From the NCBI RefSeq assembly GCF_036227485.1, contig NZ_CP109479.1, forward strand, positions 930,001 through 994,000: a DNA stretch of 64,000 nt, given 5' to 3'. The position numbers and the translations under genes were made by a program. Position 1 is the stretch's first letter; each line of letters begins with the position of its first letter. Shown piece after piece: positions 16,784 to 25,680 of the stretch. This DNA comes from Streptomyces sp. NBC_01451. Its GTDB lineage: Bacteria; Actinomycetota; Actinomycetes; Streptomycetales; Streptomycetaceae. Below the pieces are notes generated by a model. The model was not told the origin of the DNA. It ran no database searches and saw only the letters and a list, made by a program, of their open reading frames with translations.

Positions 16784-19602
16784 TGAGCGTCGGGGCGAAC
16801 GTCGCGGAGCCCGGCGGCCGGGTTGACCGGCCGGACGGCGCCGCGCCCGGTCCGGACACGCAGCCGGCTGTACAGGGGCTGCCCGCCGGAGACGTCCTCA
16901 CCACGTTGGGCACCTCGCCGCGGGGGCTGTCGGCGGCGGAGGCAGGCACCCGACTGGAGCGGTACGGGGCCAACGAACTGCCCCGTTCCGGGCGGACGGG
17001 CGTGTGGCGGCAGCTGGGAGCCCAGTTCACGGACCTGTTCGCGCTGGTGCTGATCGTCGCCTCGGGGATCACCTTCCTCGCGTACGAGCTGGAGCAGCCC
17101 CGTGACCTGGGTACCTTGCAGCTCGCCTTCGCCATTCTGGGCGTGGTGGTGCTCAACGCCGTCATCGGTTTCGCGCAGGAGTACTCGGCGGAGCGTACGG
17201 CCGAGTCACTGCAGGCGATGGTTCCGCACACGTGCCGGGTGCTCCGCGACGGTGAGCGGCTGGAGCTGCCGGTGCGCGAGCTGGTGCCGGGGGACGTGGT
17301 GGTCGTGGAGGCCGGGGACGCGGTGTCGGCCGACTGTCGCCTCGTCGAGGCGCACGAGCTGTCCGTGAACAACGCTCCGCTGACCGGGGAGAGCAACGCG
17401 GTCGGACGCACGGCCGAAGCGGTGTCGACCGGGCCACCGCTGGAGGCCCGCAACTGCCTGTTCATGGGCACGGACGTCGTCGCCGGATCGGGCAGGGCCG
17501 TGGTCTTCGCCACCGGCGTGGCAACGGAGTTCGGGAAGATCTACCGGCTGGCCGCGGCGGCACCGCGGCAGAAGACCCCCCTGCAGCGTCAGGTGGCGTC
17601 GATGGCACGGCGCGTGGCGGGGGCGGCCCTGGCGATCGGCGCACTCCTGTTCGCTGTGCGGCTGCCCACCGGGGAGCCGCTGGTGTCCCTGTTCGTGTTC
17701 GCGCTCGGGGTCATGGTCGCGCTCGTTCCCGAGGGGCTGCCCGCTACGCTCTCGGTGTCGTTGGCCATCGGCGTACGGCGCATGGCGCGGCGGCACGCGC
17801 TGGTCAAGCGGCTGCTCGCGGTCGAGGCGCTCGGCTCGACGACCGTCATCTGCACCGACAAGACCGGAACGCTCACCCAGGCGGAGATGACCGTCGCCAG
17901 GGTGTGGGCCGATGGTCTCCTGCACTCCGTGTCGGGTGTGGGGTACGCGCCCGACGGCGAGGTCGACGATCCGGCCGCGGTGCGGGAGCTGCTGCGCGTG
18001 GCGGGGCTGTGCTGCAATGCCCGGCTCGTCGCGCCGACGGGCCTTGAGCACTGGCGGGTGCTCGGCGACACCACTGAAGGAGCACTGCTGGTCGCGGCGG
18101 CCAAGGCCGGTGTCGACCTGGACGCGGCGGAGGCGGCGGCACCACGCGTCACGGAATTCCCGTTCGACTCGGACCGCAAGCTGATGACCACGGTGCACCG
18201 CAGCGGTGCCGATCACCACGCCTATGCCAAGGGAGCGCCCTCCGAGCTGCTGGCCCGCTGCACCTCGATCGTGTGGAAGGGCGAGCGCCGCCCACTGACC
18301 GAGGAGACGCGCGCGGCCGTCGCCGCCGCGAGCGACGACCTCGCGGCCCAGGGGCTACGGGTGCTGGCTGCGGCGTGGCGCGAGGTGTCCGGGCCGCGAC
18401 CCGCGCAGGAGGAGGCGGAGTCCGGGCTCACACTGCTCGGCCTGGTCGGCATGCTGGACCCGCCGCGTCCCGAGGTCACCGACGCGGTGGGGGCCTGCCG
18501 CCGGGCCGGTATCCGCATCGTCATGGTCACCGGCGACCACCCACTGACCGCAGAGGCGGTCGCCCGCCGGGTGGGGATCGTGCTCGGGCCGACCCCCGTC
18601 GTGGTGACCGGCACCCGGCTCGACACCCTGGACGACGACGCGCTGGACGCGCTGCTGGCCGAACCTTCGGAACTGCTCCTGTGCCGGGTCAGCCCGGAGC
18701 ACAAGATGCGTGTGGTGACCGCCTTCCAGCGGCGCGGCGAGGTCGTGGCGGTCACCGGGGACGGCGCGAACGACGCGCCGGCCCTCAAGCACGCGGACAT
18801 CGGGGTGGCGATGGGCGCCTCGGGCACCGACGTCGCCCGGGAGGCGGCCTCGATGGTGCTGCTGGACGACTCCTTCGCCTCCATAGCCACGGCGGTGCGG
18901 CTGGGCCGCTCGGTCTACCAGAACATCCGCAAGTTCCTCGTCTACGTGTTCTCCAGCAACATCGGCGAGCTCGGCCCGATCCTGGCCGCCACGTTCGCCG
19001 GGTTCCCGCTGGTGCCCATCAGCGCGGTGCAGATCCTGGCGATCGACCTGGGTTCCGACGTGATGCCCGCGCTGGCGCTGGGAGCGGAACCGCCGGAATC
19101 CGATGTGATGGACCGGCCGCCCCGCTCCCGGCGGCAACCGCTGTTCTCGGCCGCGGTGGTGGGACGGATCCTGTTCCTGGGCGGCATCCAGGCTCTCGGC
19201 GTGTCCGCCGTGTTCTTCTGGCACATCCACTCCGCAGGCATCCCCTTCGGTGACTTCACCGAGGACAACCCCGTCTACCGGGAGGCGGTCACCATGGTCC
19301 AGGCCGGGATCGTACTCAGCCAGTTCTTCGTCTCCCTGGCCGTACGCACCGACCGGCAGAGCGTCCTGAAGGCCGGGCTGCTGTCCAACCCCGCACTGCT
19401 GGTGGCCGGGTCCCTCGGTATCGCCCTCATGGCCGCGATCAGCTATCTCCCCCCGCTCCAGGCGGTCTTCAACACCGCGCCCCTGGCCGGCGGGGACTGG
19501 GCACTCCTGGCCGGACTCGGGGTGCTGCCGTTGTTGGCGGACGAGGCCCGCAAGGGGTGGCTTCGTCATCACCGTGCCACCCGGAAAGGGGTGAACCGAT
19601 GA
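16780..19602 (+). CDS. P2-type cation-transporting ATPase
   Basis: A 940-residue P-type ATPase of the Ca2+/Na+/K+-like P2 class. Order: N-terminal cation ATPase domain (about 30-95), first helices, actuator domain with LTGES, M4 motif VPEGLPATLS, phosphorylation Asp360 in CTDKTGTLT, nucleotide domain with KGAPSEL, hinge GDGANDAPALKHAD, then the long C-terminal helix set with FVYVFSSNIGE. ATG 16780 and ATG 16783 are both possible. The TGA overlaps the ATG of the first TrkA gene (ATGA), so the pump and two potassium-type regulators share a transcript; monovalent cation transport is a reasonable guess, not shown. Confidence 0.9.
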   Translation: MMSVGANVAEPGGRVDRPDGAAPGPDTQPAVQGLPAGDVLTTLGTSPRGLSAAEAGTRLERYGANELPRSGRTGVWRQLGAQFTDLFALVLIVASGITFLAYELEQPRDLGTLQLAFAILGVVVLNAVIGFAQEYSAERTAESLQAMVPHTCRVLRDGERLELPVRELVPGDVVVVEAGDAVSADCRLVEAHELSVNNAPLTGESNAVGRTAEAVSTGPPLEARNCLFMGTDVVAGSGRAVVFATGVATEFGKIYRLAAAAPRQKTPLQRQVASMARRVAGAALAIGALLFAVRLPTGEPLVSLFVFALGVMVALVPEGLPATLSVSLAIGVRRMARRHALVKRLLAVEALGSTTVICTDKTGTLTQAEMTVARVWADGLLHSVSGVGYAPDGEVDDPAAVRELLRVAGLCCNARLVAPTGLEHWRVLGDTTEGALLVAAAKAGVDLDAAEAAAPRVTEFPFDSDRKLMTTVHRSGADHHAYAKGAPSELLARCTSIVWKGERRPLTEETRAAVAAASDDLAAQGLRVLAAAWREVSGPRPAQEEAESGLTLLGLVGMLDPPRPEVTDAVGACRRAGIRIVMVTGDHPLTAEAVARRVGIVLGPTPVVVTGTRLDTLDDDALDALLAEPSELLLCRVSPEHKMRVVTAFQRRGEVVAVTGDGANDAPALKHADIGVAMGASGTDVAREAASMVLLDDSFASIATAVRLGRSVYQNIRKFLVYVFSSNIGELGPILAATFAGFPLVPISAVQILAIDLGSDVMPALALGAEPPESDVMDRPPRSRRQPLFSAAVVGRILFLGGIQALGVSAVFFWHIHSAGIPFGDFTEDNPVYREAVTMVQAGIVLSQFFVSLAVRTDRQSVLKAGLLSNPALLVAGSLGIALMAAISYLPPLQAVFNTAPLAGGDWALLAGLGVLPLLADEARKGWLRHHRATRKGVNR

Positions 19603-20258
19603 GAGTGATCATCGTGGGCTGCGGACGGGTGGGTTCCACACTCGCCGTCCAGCTCGCCGCCGAGGGGCACGACGTGCACGTCGTCGACCGGCGACCGAAG
19701 GCGGCCCGGCTGCTGCCCGACACCTCCCGCATCCACTTCCACGTGGGAAACGGATACAGCCGGACCGTACTGGAGGCGGCCGGCGTCGACCACGCCGACG
19801 CCTTCGTGGCCGTCACCTCCGGGGACAACAGCAACATCGTCAGCGCGCGGACGGCGAGGGAGACGTACCGGGTGCCGAATGTCCTCGCCCGCATCTACGA
19901 CCCCCGGCGCGCCGACATCTACCGCGAACTCGGCATCCCCACCATCGCCAGCGTCCGCTGGACGGTCCACCGGATCCACCAGATGCTGCTGCACCGGCAC
20001 CTCTCCCCCGAGATCAGCTTCGGCAGCGGCGAGACCCTGCTCTACCGCTCCGAACTGCCCGCCTATCTGGCCGGACGGCGGCTTACCGAGTTCGACGTCG
20101 ACGGCGAGATCCGCGTCGTCGAGGTCACCCGTGGCGGCCACTCCCTCATCCCCGCCCACAGCACCACCGCCCGCCCGGACGATCTGGTCACCTTCGCCGT
20201 CGCCACCACCGCGCTGGGGCGGCTGCGCGGCTTCCTGGACAAGGAGCTGGGGACATGA
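19599..20258 (+). CDS. TrkA-family NAD-binding potassium transport regulator (first copy)
   Basis: A 219-residue RCK protein. The N-terminal Rossmann domain starts MRVIIVGCGRVGSTLA and has the acidic residue after beta2 (VVDR); the C-terminal part (about 135-215) is a TrkA-C domain (GRRLTEFDVDGEIRVVEVTRGG). It overlaps both the ATPase stop and the next TrkA start by 4 bases. Such proteins normally gate a Trk/Ktr K+ channel, but no membrane Trk subunit lies nearby, so its partner may be the upstream ATPase or a distant channel. Confidence 0.9.
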   Translation: MRVIIVGCGRVGSTLAVQLAAEGHDVHVVDRRPKAARLLPDTSRIHFHVGNGYSRTVLEAAGVDHADAFVAVTSGDNSNIVSARTARETYRVPNVLARIYDPRRADIYRELGIPTIASVRWTVHRIHQMLLHRHLSPEISFGSGETLLYRSELPAYLAGRRLTEFDVDGEIRVVEVTRGGHSLIPAHSTTARPDDLVTFAVATTALGRLRGFLDKELGT

Positions 20259-20911
20259 ACGTGATCATCGCCGGGGCCGGACGGCTGGGCACCCAGATCG
20301 CCCAGGTGCTCGTCGCCGCCCACAACGAGGTGACGCTGATCGACATCGACGACGACCGCATCGCCGAACTGGAAGGCCGTCTCCCCCTCCGTCTGGTCGC
20401 CGGAGACGCCTGCGAACCCGCCCTCCTGGAACACGCGGGCGCCCTCACCGCCGACCTCGTCATCGCCACCACCGGCGACGACGAGGACAACCTCGTCATC
20501 AGTCTGCTCGCCAAACGACAGTTCGGCGTCGACCGCGTCGCCGCCCGCGTCAACGACGCCGAGAACGCCTGGCTGTTCGACCGGCGCTGGGGCGTCGACG
20601 TCGCGGTCCCCTCCGCCACCCCGCTGATCTCCCTCATCGAGGAGGCCACCGGCGCCACCGACACCGTCGCCCTGCTCCGGCTGAGCAAGGCGGGCGTCAA
20701 TGTCATCGAGACCGCGATCACCGCGCGGTCCCGGACCGCGGGCCACGCCCTCGCCGACGTACGACTGCCTGCGGGTACCGTCGTCGCCACCATCGTCCGC
20801 GACGGACGACCGACCCAGCCCACACCGGCGTTCACTCTCCGGGCCGGCGACGAACTCCTGCTGGTGTCCCACTCCGCCACCGAGCAGGAGGTCCGCGCGG
20901 TATTCCAATGA
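20255..20911 (+). CDS. TrkA-family NAD-binding potassium transport regulator (second copy)
   Basis: A 218-residue paralogue of the preceding gene: GAGRLGTQIAQVL dinucleotide motif, DIDDDRIAELEGRL after beta2, then a TrkA-C domain with GTVVATIVRDGRPTQP. Paired TrkA genes in actinobacteria are thought to form hetero-oligomers. It is the last gene of the ATPase-TrkA-TrkA operon, joined by an ATGA overlap. Confidence 0.9.
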   Translation: MNVIIAGAGRLGTQIAQVLVAAHNEVTLIDIDDDRIAELEGRLPLRLVAGDACEPALLEHAGALTADLVIATTGDDEDNLVISLLAKRQFGVDRVAARVNDAENAWLFDRRWGVDVAVPSATPLISLIEEATGATDTVALLRLSKAGVNVIETAITARSRTAGHALADVRLPAGTVVATIVRDGRPTQPTPAFTLRAGDELLLVSHSATEQEVRAVFQ

Positions 20912-21343
20912 CGGCCGGGGGAACCCGAGCGGGAAGCCGTATCGGTTCCCGGGCCTGTGCTTCCTCACGTCAGGATGCGCGACGGTCAGGGCAGCGTCCG
21001 GCACGCCGAAGCCCGCCTGATCCCCGCGCCGAACATCTCGAACCGCCTCGGGGACTCCCGCCGCTCCACTCCGCGTCGCACGCCGGCCGAACCACTGATC
21101 CCCACCGTGGGTTGCCCCACCACCTGGTCCGACCGAGTCGTCCTGGCGGGGCGCGGACGGGCAGCGCCGGACCCACTGGACGGCACCGGAACCCCACCCC
21201 CGCCCGGACCGCCTCGGACCGCGTCAGACAGGCCCGGGCCCGCTGCGCCGAAGGTGCCTCAGGGTCGGAAGCAGTGGCCGCCCGGTACGGCCCGGAGGCT
21301 TGCGCTGTGCGAGGAGCGCGGTCGGAGACGCCGACGCACGCCG
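20912..21343. other. Convergent intergenic stretch without a recognised gene
   Basis: These 432 bp lie between the second TrkA gene and the end of the stomatin gene on the other strand. Open frames on both strands are Pro/Arg/Gly-rich and show no motif. No strong terminator hairpin was found by eye. Confidence 0.4.
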
Positions 21344-22381
21344 TCAGCGAGGCGGGTGGGGCGCGCCGGCATCGGGGGTGACGCGCTCGGCCTTCGCTGC
21401 TTCGGCGAGGGCCTCGGCGGCGGCTTCGGCGGCCTGGGCCTTGTCGTTGGCGGCCTGGGCGACCATGTCGTCCGAGGGTTTCTCACGGGTGGCCGGCGAC
21501 TGGGGCAGCACCTCGGTGAAGGCGCGGGACATGCCCTGGAGCGCGGAGGTGATCTCGCTGGGGATCACCCAGAAGTTGTTGCCCTGGCCCTGCGCGAGCT
21601 GGGGCAGAGTCTGGAGGTACTGGTAGGCGAGCAGCTTGGGGTCGGGGTCGTTGCGATGTATGGCCTGGAACACCTCGTCGATGGCCCGGGACTGGCCCTC
21701 GGCCTGGAGGATCGCAGCGGTCCTGTTGCCCTCCGCGCGCAGGACGGCGGCCTGTTTGTCGCCTTCGGCGGTGAGGATCTGCGACTGGCGCTGCCCCTCG
21801 GCCCCGAGGATCGCGGCTCTCTTGTCCCGCTCGGCCCGCATCTGCTTCTGCATCGCGTCCTTGATGGACTGCGGAGGGTCGATGGCCTTGATCTCCACCC
21901 GGTTGACCCGCAGCCCCCACTTTCCGGTGGCCTCGTCCAGCACTCCACGGAGCTGGCTGTTGATGGTGTCCCGTGAGGTGAGGGTCTTTTCCAGGTCCAT
22001 GGATCCCACGACGTTGCGCAAGGTGGTCACGGTGAGCTGTTCGACGGCCTGAAGGAAATTCGCGATCTCGTAGAAAGCCGCTCGCGGGTCGGTCACCTGG
22101 AAATACAGAACGGTGTCGATCTCGACGACCAGATTGTCCTCGGTGATGACCGGTTGCGGTTTGAAGGAAACGACCTGTTCCCGCAGATCGATCACCGGGT
22201 GAACGCGGTCGATGAAAGGGATGACGAGACTGAGGCCGGGATCCAGCGTCCGGTGGTAGCGGCCGAGCCGCTCGACATTGCGGGCGCGTGCCTGGGGCAC
22301 GATACGGACCGCCCGCACCACGGCGAAAACCGCGATCAGCGCGACGATCAGGCCGGCGATGAGGAACGCTGAGGTTTCCAT
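21344..22381 (-). CDS. SPFH/band 7 (stomatin-like) membrane protein
   Basis: A 345-residue protein with one N-terminal membrane helix (about 5-25) followed by the SPFH domain: VPQARARNVERLGRYHRTLDPGL, then FYEIANFLQAVEQLTVTTLRNVVG and a coiled coil (ERDKRAAILGAEGQRQ...). The C-terminal 35 residues are Ala/Glu-rich. It is the second gene of an nfeD-stomatin operon (4-bp gap), a widely conserved pairing in which the stomatin forms rings and NfeD stabilises them or acts with them. Confidence 0.92.
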   Translation of the reverse strand: METSAFLIAGLIVALIAVFAVVRAVRIVPQARARNVERLGRYHRTLDPGLSLVIPFIDRVHPVIDLREQVVSFKPQPVITEDNLVVEIDTVLYFQVTDPRAAFYEIANFLQAVEQLTVTTLRNVVGSMDLEKTLTSRDTINSQLRGVLDEATGKWGLRVNRVEIKAIDPPQSIKDAMQKQMRAERDKRAAILGAEGQRQSQILTAEGDKQAAVLRAEGNRTAAILQAEGQSRAIDEVFQAIHRNDPDPKLLAYQYLQTLPQLAQGQGNNFWVIPSEITSALQGMSRAFTEVLPQSPATREKPSDDMVAQAANDKAQAAEAAAEALAEAAKAERVTPDAGAPHPPR

Positions 22382-22385
22382 GGCT

Positions 22386-22817
22386 TCAGTCCCGGGGGTA
22401 GACGATCGCGGTGGCGCCGCTGATCTCCATGACGTCGACGGTCTTTCCAGGTGGAATCACCAGCGTCTCGTCGTAGGCGCGGGCCGTCCACTCCTCACCG
22501 TCGATACGGACCCTGCCGCCTAGGCCCGTCACCTCCGAGACGACGTAGGCAGCCTTGCCGACCAGCGCGTCCACCCCGAATCGCTCCACTTGGGGCCGGA
22601 GCACATGGCGCAGCGCGACGGGGCGCACGAACAGTACGGCGACTGTCGAAACGATGGTGAAAACCAGGAACTGCAGAGGCAGCGGCAGCCCGGCCGCGGC
22701 GGATCCCGCCGTGACCAGGGCGGCGGCGCTCAGCAGTCCGAGCGCGGCGGTAAGGGTGAAGATCTCCGCCACAGCCAGCACGGCTGCGACGATCAACCAG
22801 ATCAGCCATGGATCCAT
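22386..22817 (-). CDS. NfeD-family protein
   Basis: A 143-residue short NfeD: three hydrophobic helices (about 4-26, 28-50, 55-75) followed by a C-terminal OB-fold domain (LVGKAAYVVSEVTGLGGRVRIDGEEW... to GKTVDVMEISGATAIV). AGAGG upstream supports ATG 22817. It precedes the stomatin gene by 4 bp. Confidence 0.9.
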   Translation of the reverse strand: MDPWLIWLIVAAVLAVAEIFTLTAALGLLSAAALVTAGSAAAGLPLPLQFLVFTIVSTVAVLFVRPVALRHVLRPQVERFGVDALVGKAAYVVSEVTGLGGRVRIDGEEWTARAYDETLVIPPGKTVDVMEISGATAIVYPRD

Positions 22818-23002
22818 TGCGTGCCTCTTCTGACCGGTGCGGGCGCGAAGGGCCTGACGCATACCATTGGACCCCGGTACGGACAGCCGCGATACCCCTG
22901 GGAAAAGGAATCCTGCCGACCCATCGGTGGTGCGCCTGTGCAATACGCATACCTATGCGGGAGGTGCCATTCGTCGCACCGGACGCGCAGGGTCACCAAT
23001 CA

Positions 23003-23584
23003 TCACGGCTGTCGGACGCGAGCCAGCCGCGCGGCGCCGAACGACACGTCGAAACGGTCGCACCAGATGCTCACACTGCTGTAGCCCGACGGATCCACGC
23101 CCCTGGGCAGGGCGTAGTTCTGGCTTCCCTTGTTGCCTTTGAGCCCGCCGAGGCTGACGTACTTCCCGTCGTCGAAGACATGCCACCCGGCCCGTCCCTC
23201 CTTCACCGGTGCGTCGGTCAGCCAGACGCGCAGGGCCGGTCCATTGCTGGTGTCGAGGTTCTCCAGCCGGACCACATGGGAGCCGTCGGCCAGCCGTACG
23301 AGCTTCACCGTGCCCGATGTCGCGTGCTCGTGGCTGATCAGCTCACCACTCGCCAGCGTCCACGGGCCGGCGGCCGAGGGCTGCTCGGCGGGTTCGGCCG
23401 AGGCCGCCGCAGCAGTAGGAGGCACGGAAGTCTCCACCACCACCGGCAGGGCTTCCTCGACGGTCTCGTCCTGCCACAGCTTCCACGGCTGGAACCAGTA
23501 CAGCCCGAAGCCGACCCCGGCGACCGCCGCCACCAGCACCGCGATGACCGACGGCCCGGTCAGTGCCTTCCGCACGCGCCCCAT
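23003..23584 (-). CDS. DM13-domain membrane-anchored protein
   Basis: A 193-residue protein with an N-terminal membrane anchor (about 13-32), a low-complexity Ala/Pro/Glu linker (about 50-72) and a DM13 domain (about 73-190). DM13 features include SGTVKLVRLADGSHVVRLENLDTSNGP and SIWCDRFDVSFGAA with the conserved Cys. DM13 is an extracytoplasmic domain proposed to have a redox or electron-transfer role through this Cys. It stands alone between the nfeD operon and a decayed region. Confidence 0.88.
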   Translation of the reverse strand: MGRVRKALTGPSVIAVLVAAVAGVGFGLYWFQPWKLWQDETVEEALPVVVETSVPPTAAAASAEPAEQPSAAGPWTLASGELISHEHATSGTVKLVRLADGSHVVRLENLDTSNGPALRVWLTDAPVKEGRAGWHVFDDGKYVSLGGLKGNKGSQNYALPRGVDPSGYSSVSIWCDRFDVSFGAARLARVRQP

Positions 23585-23840
23585 CCCCGCCCCTTCTCCT
23601 CGGAGTTCGCTTGTCCTCCATTCAACGGAGACGGGCAGCCGTTCCGTACCCCTCAGGTGATGACGGAATCCTTACGCGCCGGTCGGCATGCGGGACGGCC
23701 GGGCTCAGCGGTACTCGGGGCCTTCCGCCCCCGGCCGGCAGTCGGCGTCCCGTTCCGTGCGCTGGTTGCCGTGGGCGGGGACTCCTCACACCGTCCTCGT
23801 CGCCGGTGATCAGACACCCGCCGACCCGCCCGTAATAGAC

Positions 23841-24074
23841 CTACTGGCCCTGGGAGTCGAGGAGGCTGGAGCAGTTGTAGAGCCGCTCGACGGTCTGTTT
23901 GGTGACGGAGCTGTTGTCGTCGCCCAGCCGGATGGGTCCGGCCGGTACCAGGATGTCCGCGGCCGTCATCCGCTCGCACAGTGCGGGCCAGGCGTCCGTG
24001 GCGAAGCCGTGGTCGGTCATGTCCGGGAGGACCACGACGCGAGCTCGGCGTCGACGACGACCAGCCGCCGCCAC
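23841..24074 (-). pseudogene. Remnant of a flavodoxin/NADPH-dependent FMN reductase family gene
   Basis: The frame retains DMTDHGFATDAWPALCERMTAADILVPAGPIRLGDDNSSVTKQTVERL in pieces that match the middle of actinobacterial flavodoxin-like proteins (WPAL..R..AADILV..P.WLG..SSV.K.VLER). It then ends early at TAG (23841-23843), and both the N-terminal FMN-loop region and the C-terminal half are missing. Several changes (a Pro in ILVPAGP, Cys in ALCERM) depart from the family. It is read as decayed, not functional. Confidence 0.6.
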
Positions 24075-24085
24075 CCGGGGGTCTG

Positions 24086-24289
24086 CTACACCTCCTGCCC
24101 CCGCAGGTCATGTGCGTACCCGAGCCTCAGGATCTGCGACAACAAGTCGGCGCGACGCAACAGCGGTTCGACCACGTCCCGTGTGACGTGTACGTGTTCC
24201 CCAGGGGCCCACAAGCCCTCGACCGGAGCCGCGCCGCGCCGGCCGGAATGCGCCGGGAAACCGTCCGGCACGTCATGAAGTGCAGCCAT
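24086..24289 (-). CDS. Short hypothetical protein (tentative)
   Basis: A 67-residue frame starting MAALHDVPDGF, with GAGGAGG about 8 bases upstream. The C-terminal half (VTRDVVEPLLRRADLLSQILRLGYAHDLRGQEV) looks like a genuine amphipathic helix pair, unlike typical high-GC noise. No family was recognised. It sits directly upstream of the flavodoxin-like remnant and may be part of the same decayed locus. Confidence 0.35.
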   Translation of the reverse strand: MAALHDVPDGFPAHSGRRGAAPVEGLWAPGEHVHVTRDVVEPLLRRADLLSQILRLGYAHDLRGQEV

Positions 24290-24677
24290 CCCACATGCCT
24301 CCTCGCAGAACGGACCCACACAGGTCGCCCGTCGGCCGCGTCTCGGAATGGAACGCCTGCCCTGTGGTTGCCGCCCTACTCCTGGGACACCTGTTGCCCA
24401 TCAGGAAGACAGCTGATCCTTCCCGGGGGTTGTGCTCGTCCCGCCACTCGCCCCGCGACGGCACCCTCCTTCGGGGCAGTGGTCACGAGTGCGTGGTCGG
24501 CGCCTTCTCGTCGGTCGGCCGGGGGCGCGCCGGTGCCGATCGACACCGACCCACGATCCGGCCGACCCGCCGACGTCGCCGCAGCCGGTCACCGGCCCCA
24601 CCACGAAGTCGGCGACTCCGCATCGGCCCGGCCGAATTTAGTAGCCATGGATATAGTGTCCATGTACTGTATCCGTC
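24290..24677. other. Promoter region of the MarR operon, otherwise empty
   Basis: A 388-bp divergent gap. The last 50 bp before ATG 24678 are AT-rich for this genome and contain the dyad described separately. No gene was seen in the rest. Confidence 0.4.
24647..24663. promoter_or_regulatory. Probable MarR operator and promoter zone
   Basis: ATGGA-N7-TCCAT is a perfect 5-base-arm dyad (24647-24663), 14 bp before the start of the MarR gene. TACTGT at 24665-24670 could be a -10 element for an almost leaderless transcript, since no ribosome site precedes the ATG. Confidence 0.5.
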
Positions 24678-25154
24678 ATGAGCCCCACACCCGAGGACGC
24701 GACCCCCGGCTACCTGGTCTGGCGTCTGTCGACGAAGTGGCGCGTGGCCGTCGACCGGGCGGTCGCCCCTCTGGGGCTGACCCACGCGCAGTACGCCCTG
24801 CTCGCATCGCTGCACGGCATGCGGCGGGCCGGTACGCGCCCCAGTCAGCGGCAGCTCGCCGACCACACCGGGCTCGAACCGCTCTACGTGTCGAAGCTCG
24901 CCCGCGCCCTGGAGACCGCCGGTCTGCTCGAACGTGCCCGGGACCCGCAGGACCCACGTGCGGTGCGGCTCACCCTCACCGCGGAGGGCGGCGAGGTCAC
25001 CCGGCGCGCGATCACGGTCGTACAGGGGCTGCTCCAGCAGTTGCTGGAGCCCCTCGGCGGACTGGACAGCGAGCGCACCCGGGACTTCACCCGCGAACTG
25101 GCACTACTGCTCGACACCCCTCTCCACGCCGACCCCGAGACGGAGCAGTCATGA
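24678..25154 (+). CDS. MarR-family transcriptional regulator (first)
   Basis: A 158-residue winged-helix regulator: GLTHAQYALLASLHGM, the recognition segment LADHTGLEPLYVSKLARALE and wing ERARDPQDPRAVRLTLTAEG. No Shine-Dalgarno sequence is visible, so the message may be leaderless. Its TGA overlaps the ATG of a second MarR-like gene. A dyad immediately upstream suggests autoregulation. Confidence 0.9.
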   Translation: MSPTPEDATPGYLVWRLSTKWRVAVDRAVAPLGLTHAQYALLASLHGMRRAGTRPSQRQLADHTGLEPLYVSKLARALETAGLLERARDPQDPRAVRLTLTAEGGEVTRRAITVVQGLLQQLLEPLGGLDSERTRDFTRELALLLDTPLHADPETEQS

Positions 25155-25639
25155 CCGCACCCACCTCAGCACCCTCGCCCGCGACTCCCGTCGCGCCCGT
25201 GCTGAATCCCCGCCTCATAGCCGTCACCCACTACGCCGCGCGTGCGGTGCTCGAAAACGTGCTGGCCCGGCACGGCGCCACCTTCCAGCAGTCGGTGACG
25301 CTCAGGCTCATGGCCGTCGCCGACGGGCCCGTCGACCGCGAGTGGCTGGTCGGCGAGGTCGTCGACGCGCTGAAGATCGACGAGGGGGCAGTGCGCACGG
25401 TGATCGGGGAGCTGGTCGAGAGCCGGCTGCTGGCAGCCGGGTCCGCGACCGCCCTCGCCATCACGGACGCGGGACGCAAGCTGTACCGCACGACAGCCGC
25501 CGAGACCGCCCCGGTCTCCGCGCGGATCTACGCCGGTATCCCGGACAGCGATCTGGTCACGGCCGGCCGGGTGCTGTCGCTCATCCACGAGCGGGCGAAC
25601 GCGGAGCTGGCCGCCACGGCCGGACCAGGGGCGGAATGA
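25151..25639 (+). CDS. MarR-like winged-helix protein (second)
   Basis: A 162-residue protein with a Pro/Ala-rich N-terminus (about 1-18) and a winged-helix fold (FQQSVTLRLMAV, VVDALKIDEGAVRTVIGELVESRLL, ALAITDAGRKLY). It overlaps the first MarR gene by 4 bases, so the two are made together and might form a heterodimer or act in sequence. The DNA-binding helix is less typical than in the first copy. Confidence 0.82.
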   Translation: MTAPTSAPSPATPVAPVLNPRLIAVTHYAARAVLENVLARHGATFQQSVTLRLMAVADGPVDREWLVGEVVDALKIDEGAVRTVIGELVESRLLAAGSATALAITDAGRKLYRTTAAETAPVSARIYAGIPDSDLVTAGRVLSLIHERANAELAATAGPGAE

Positions 25640-25680
25640 ATAACCGCTCGGGCCGGTTACCGCTTCCGAAGGAGGCACGA

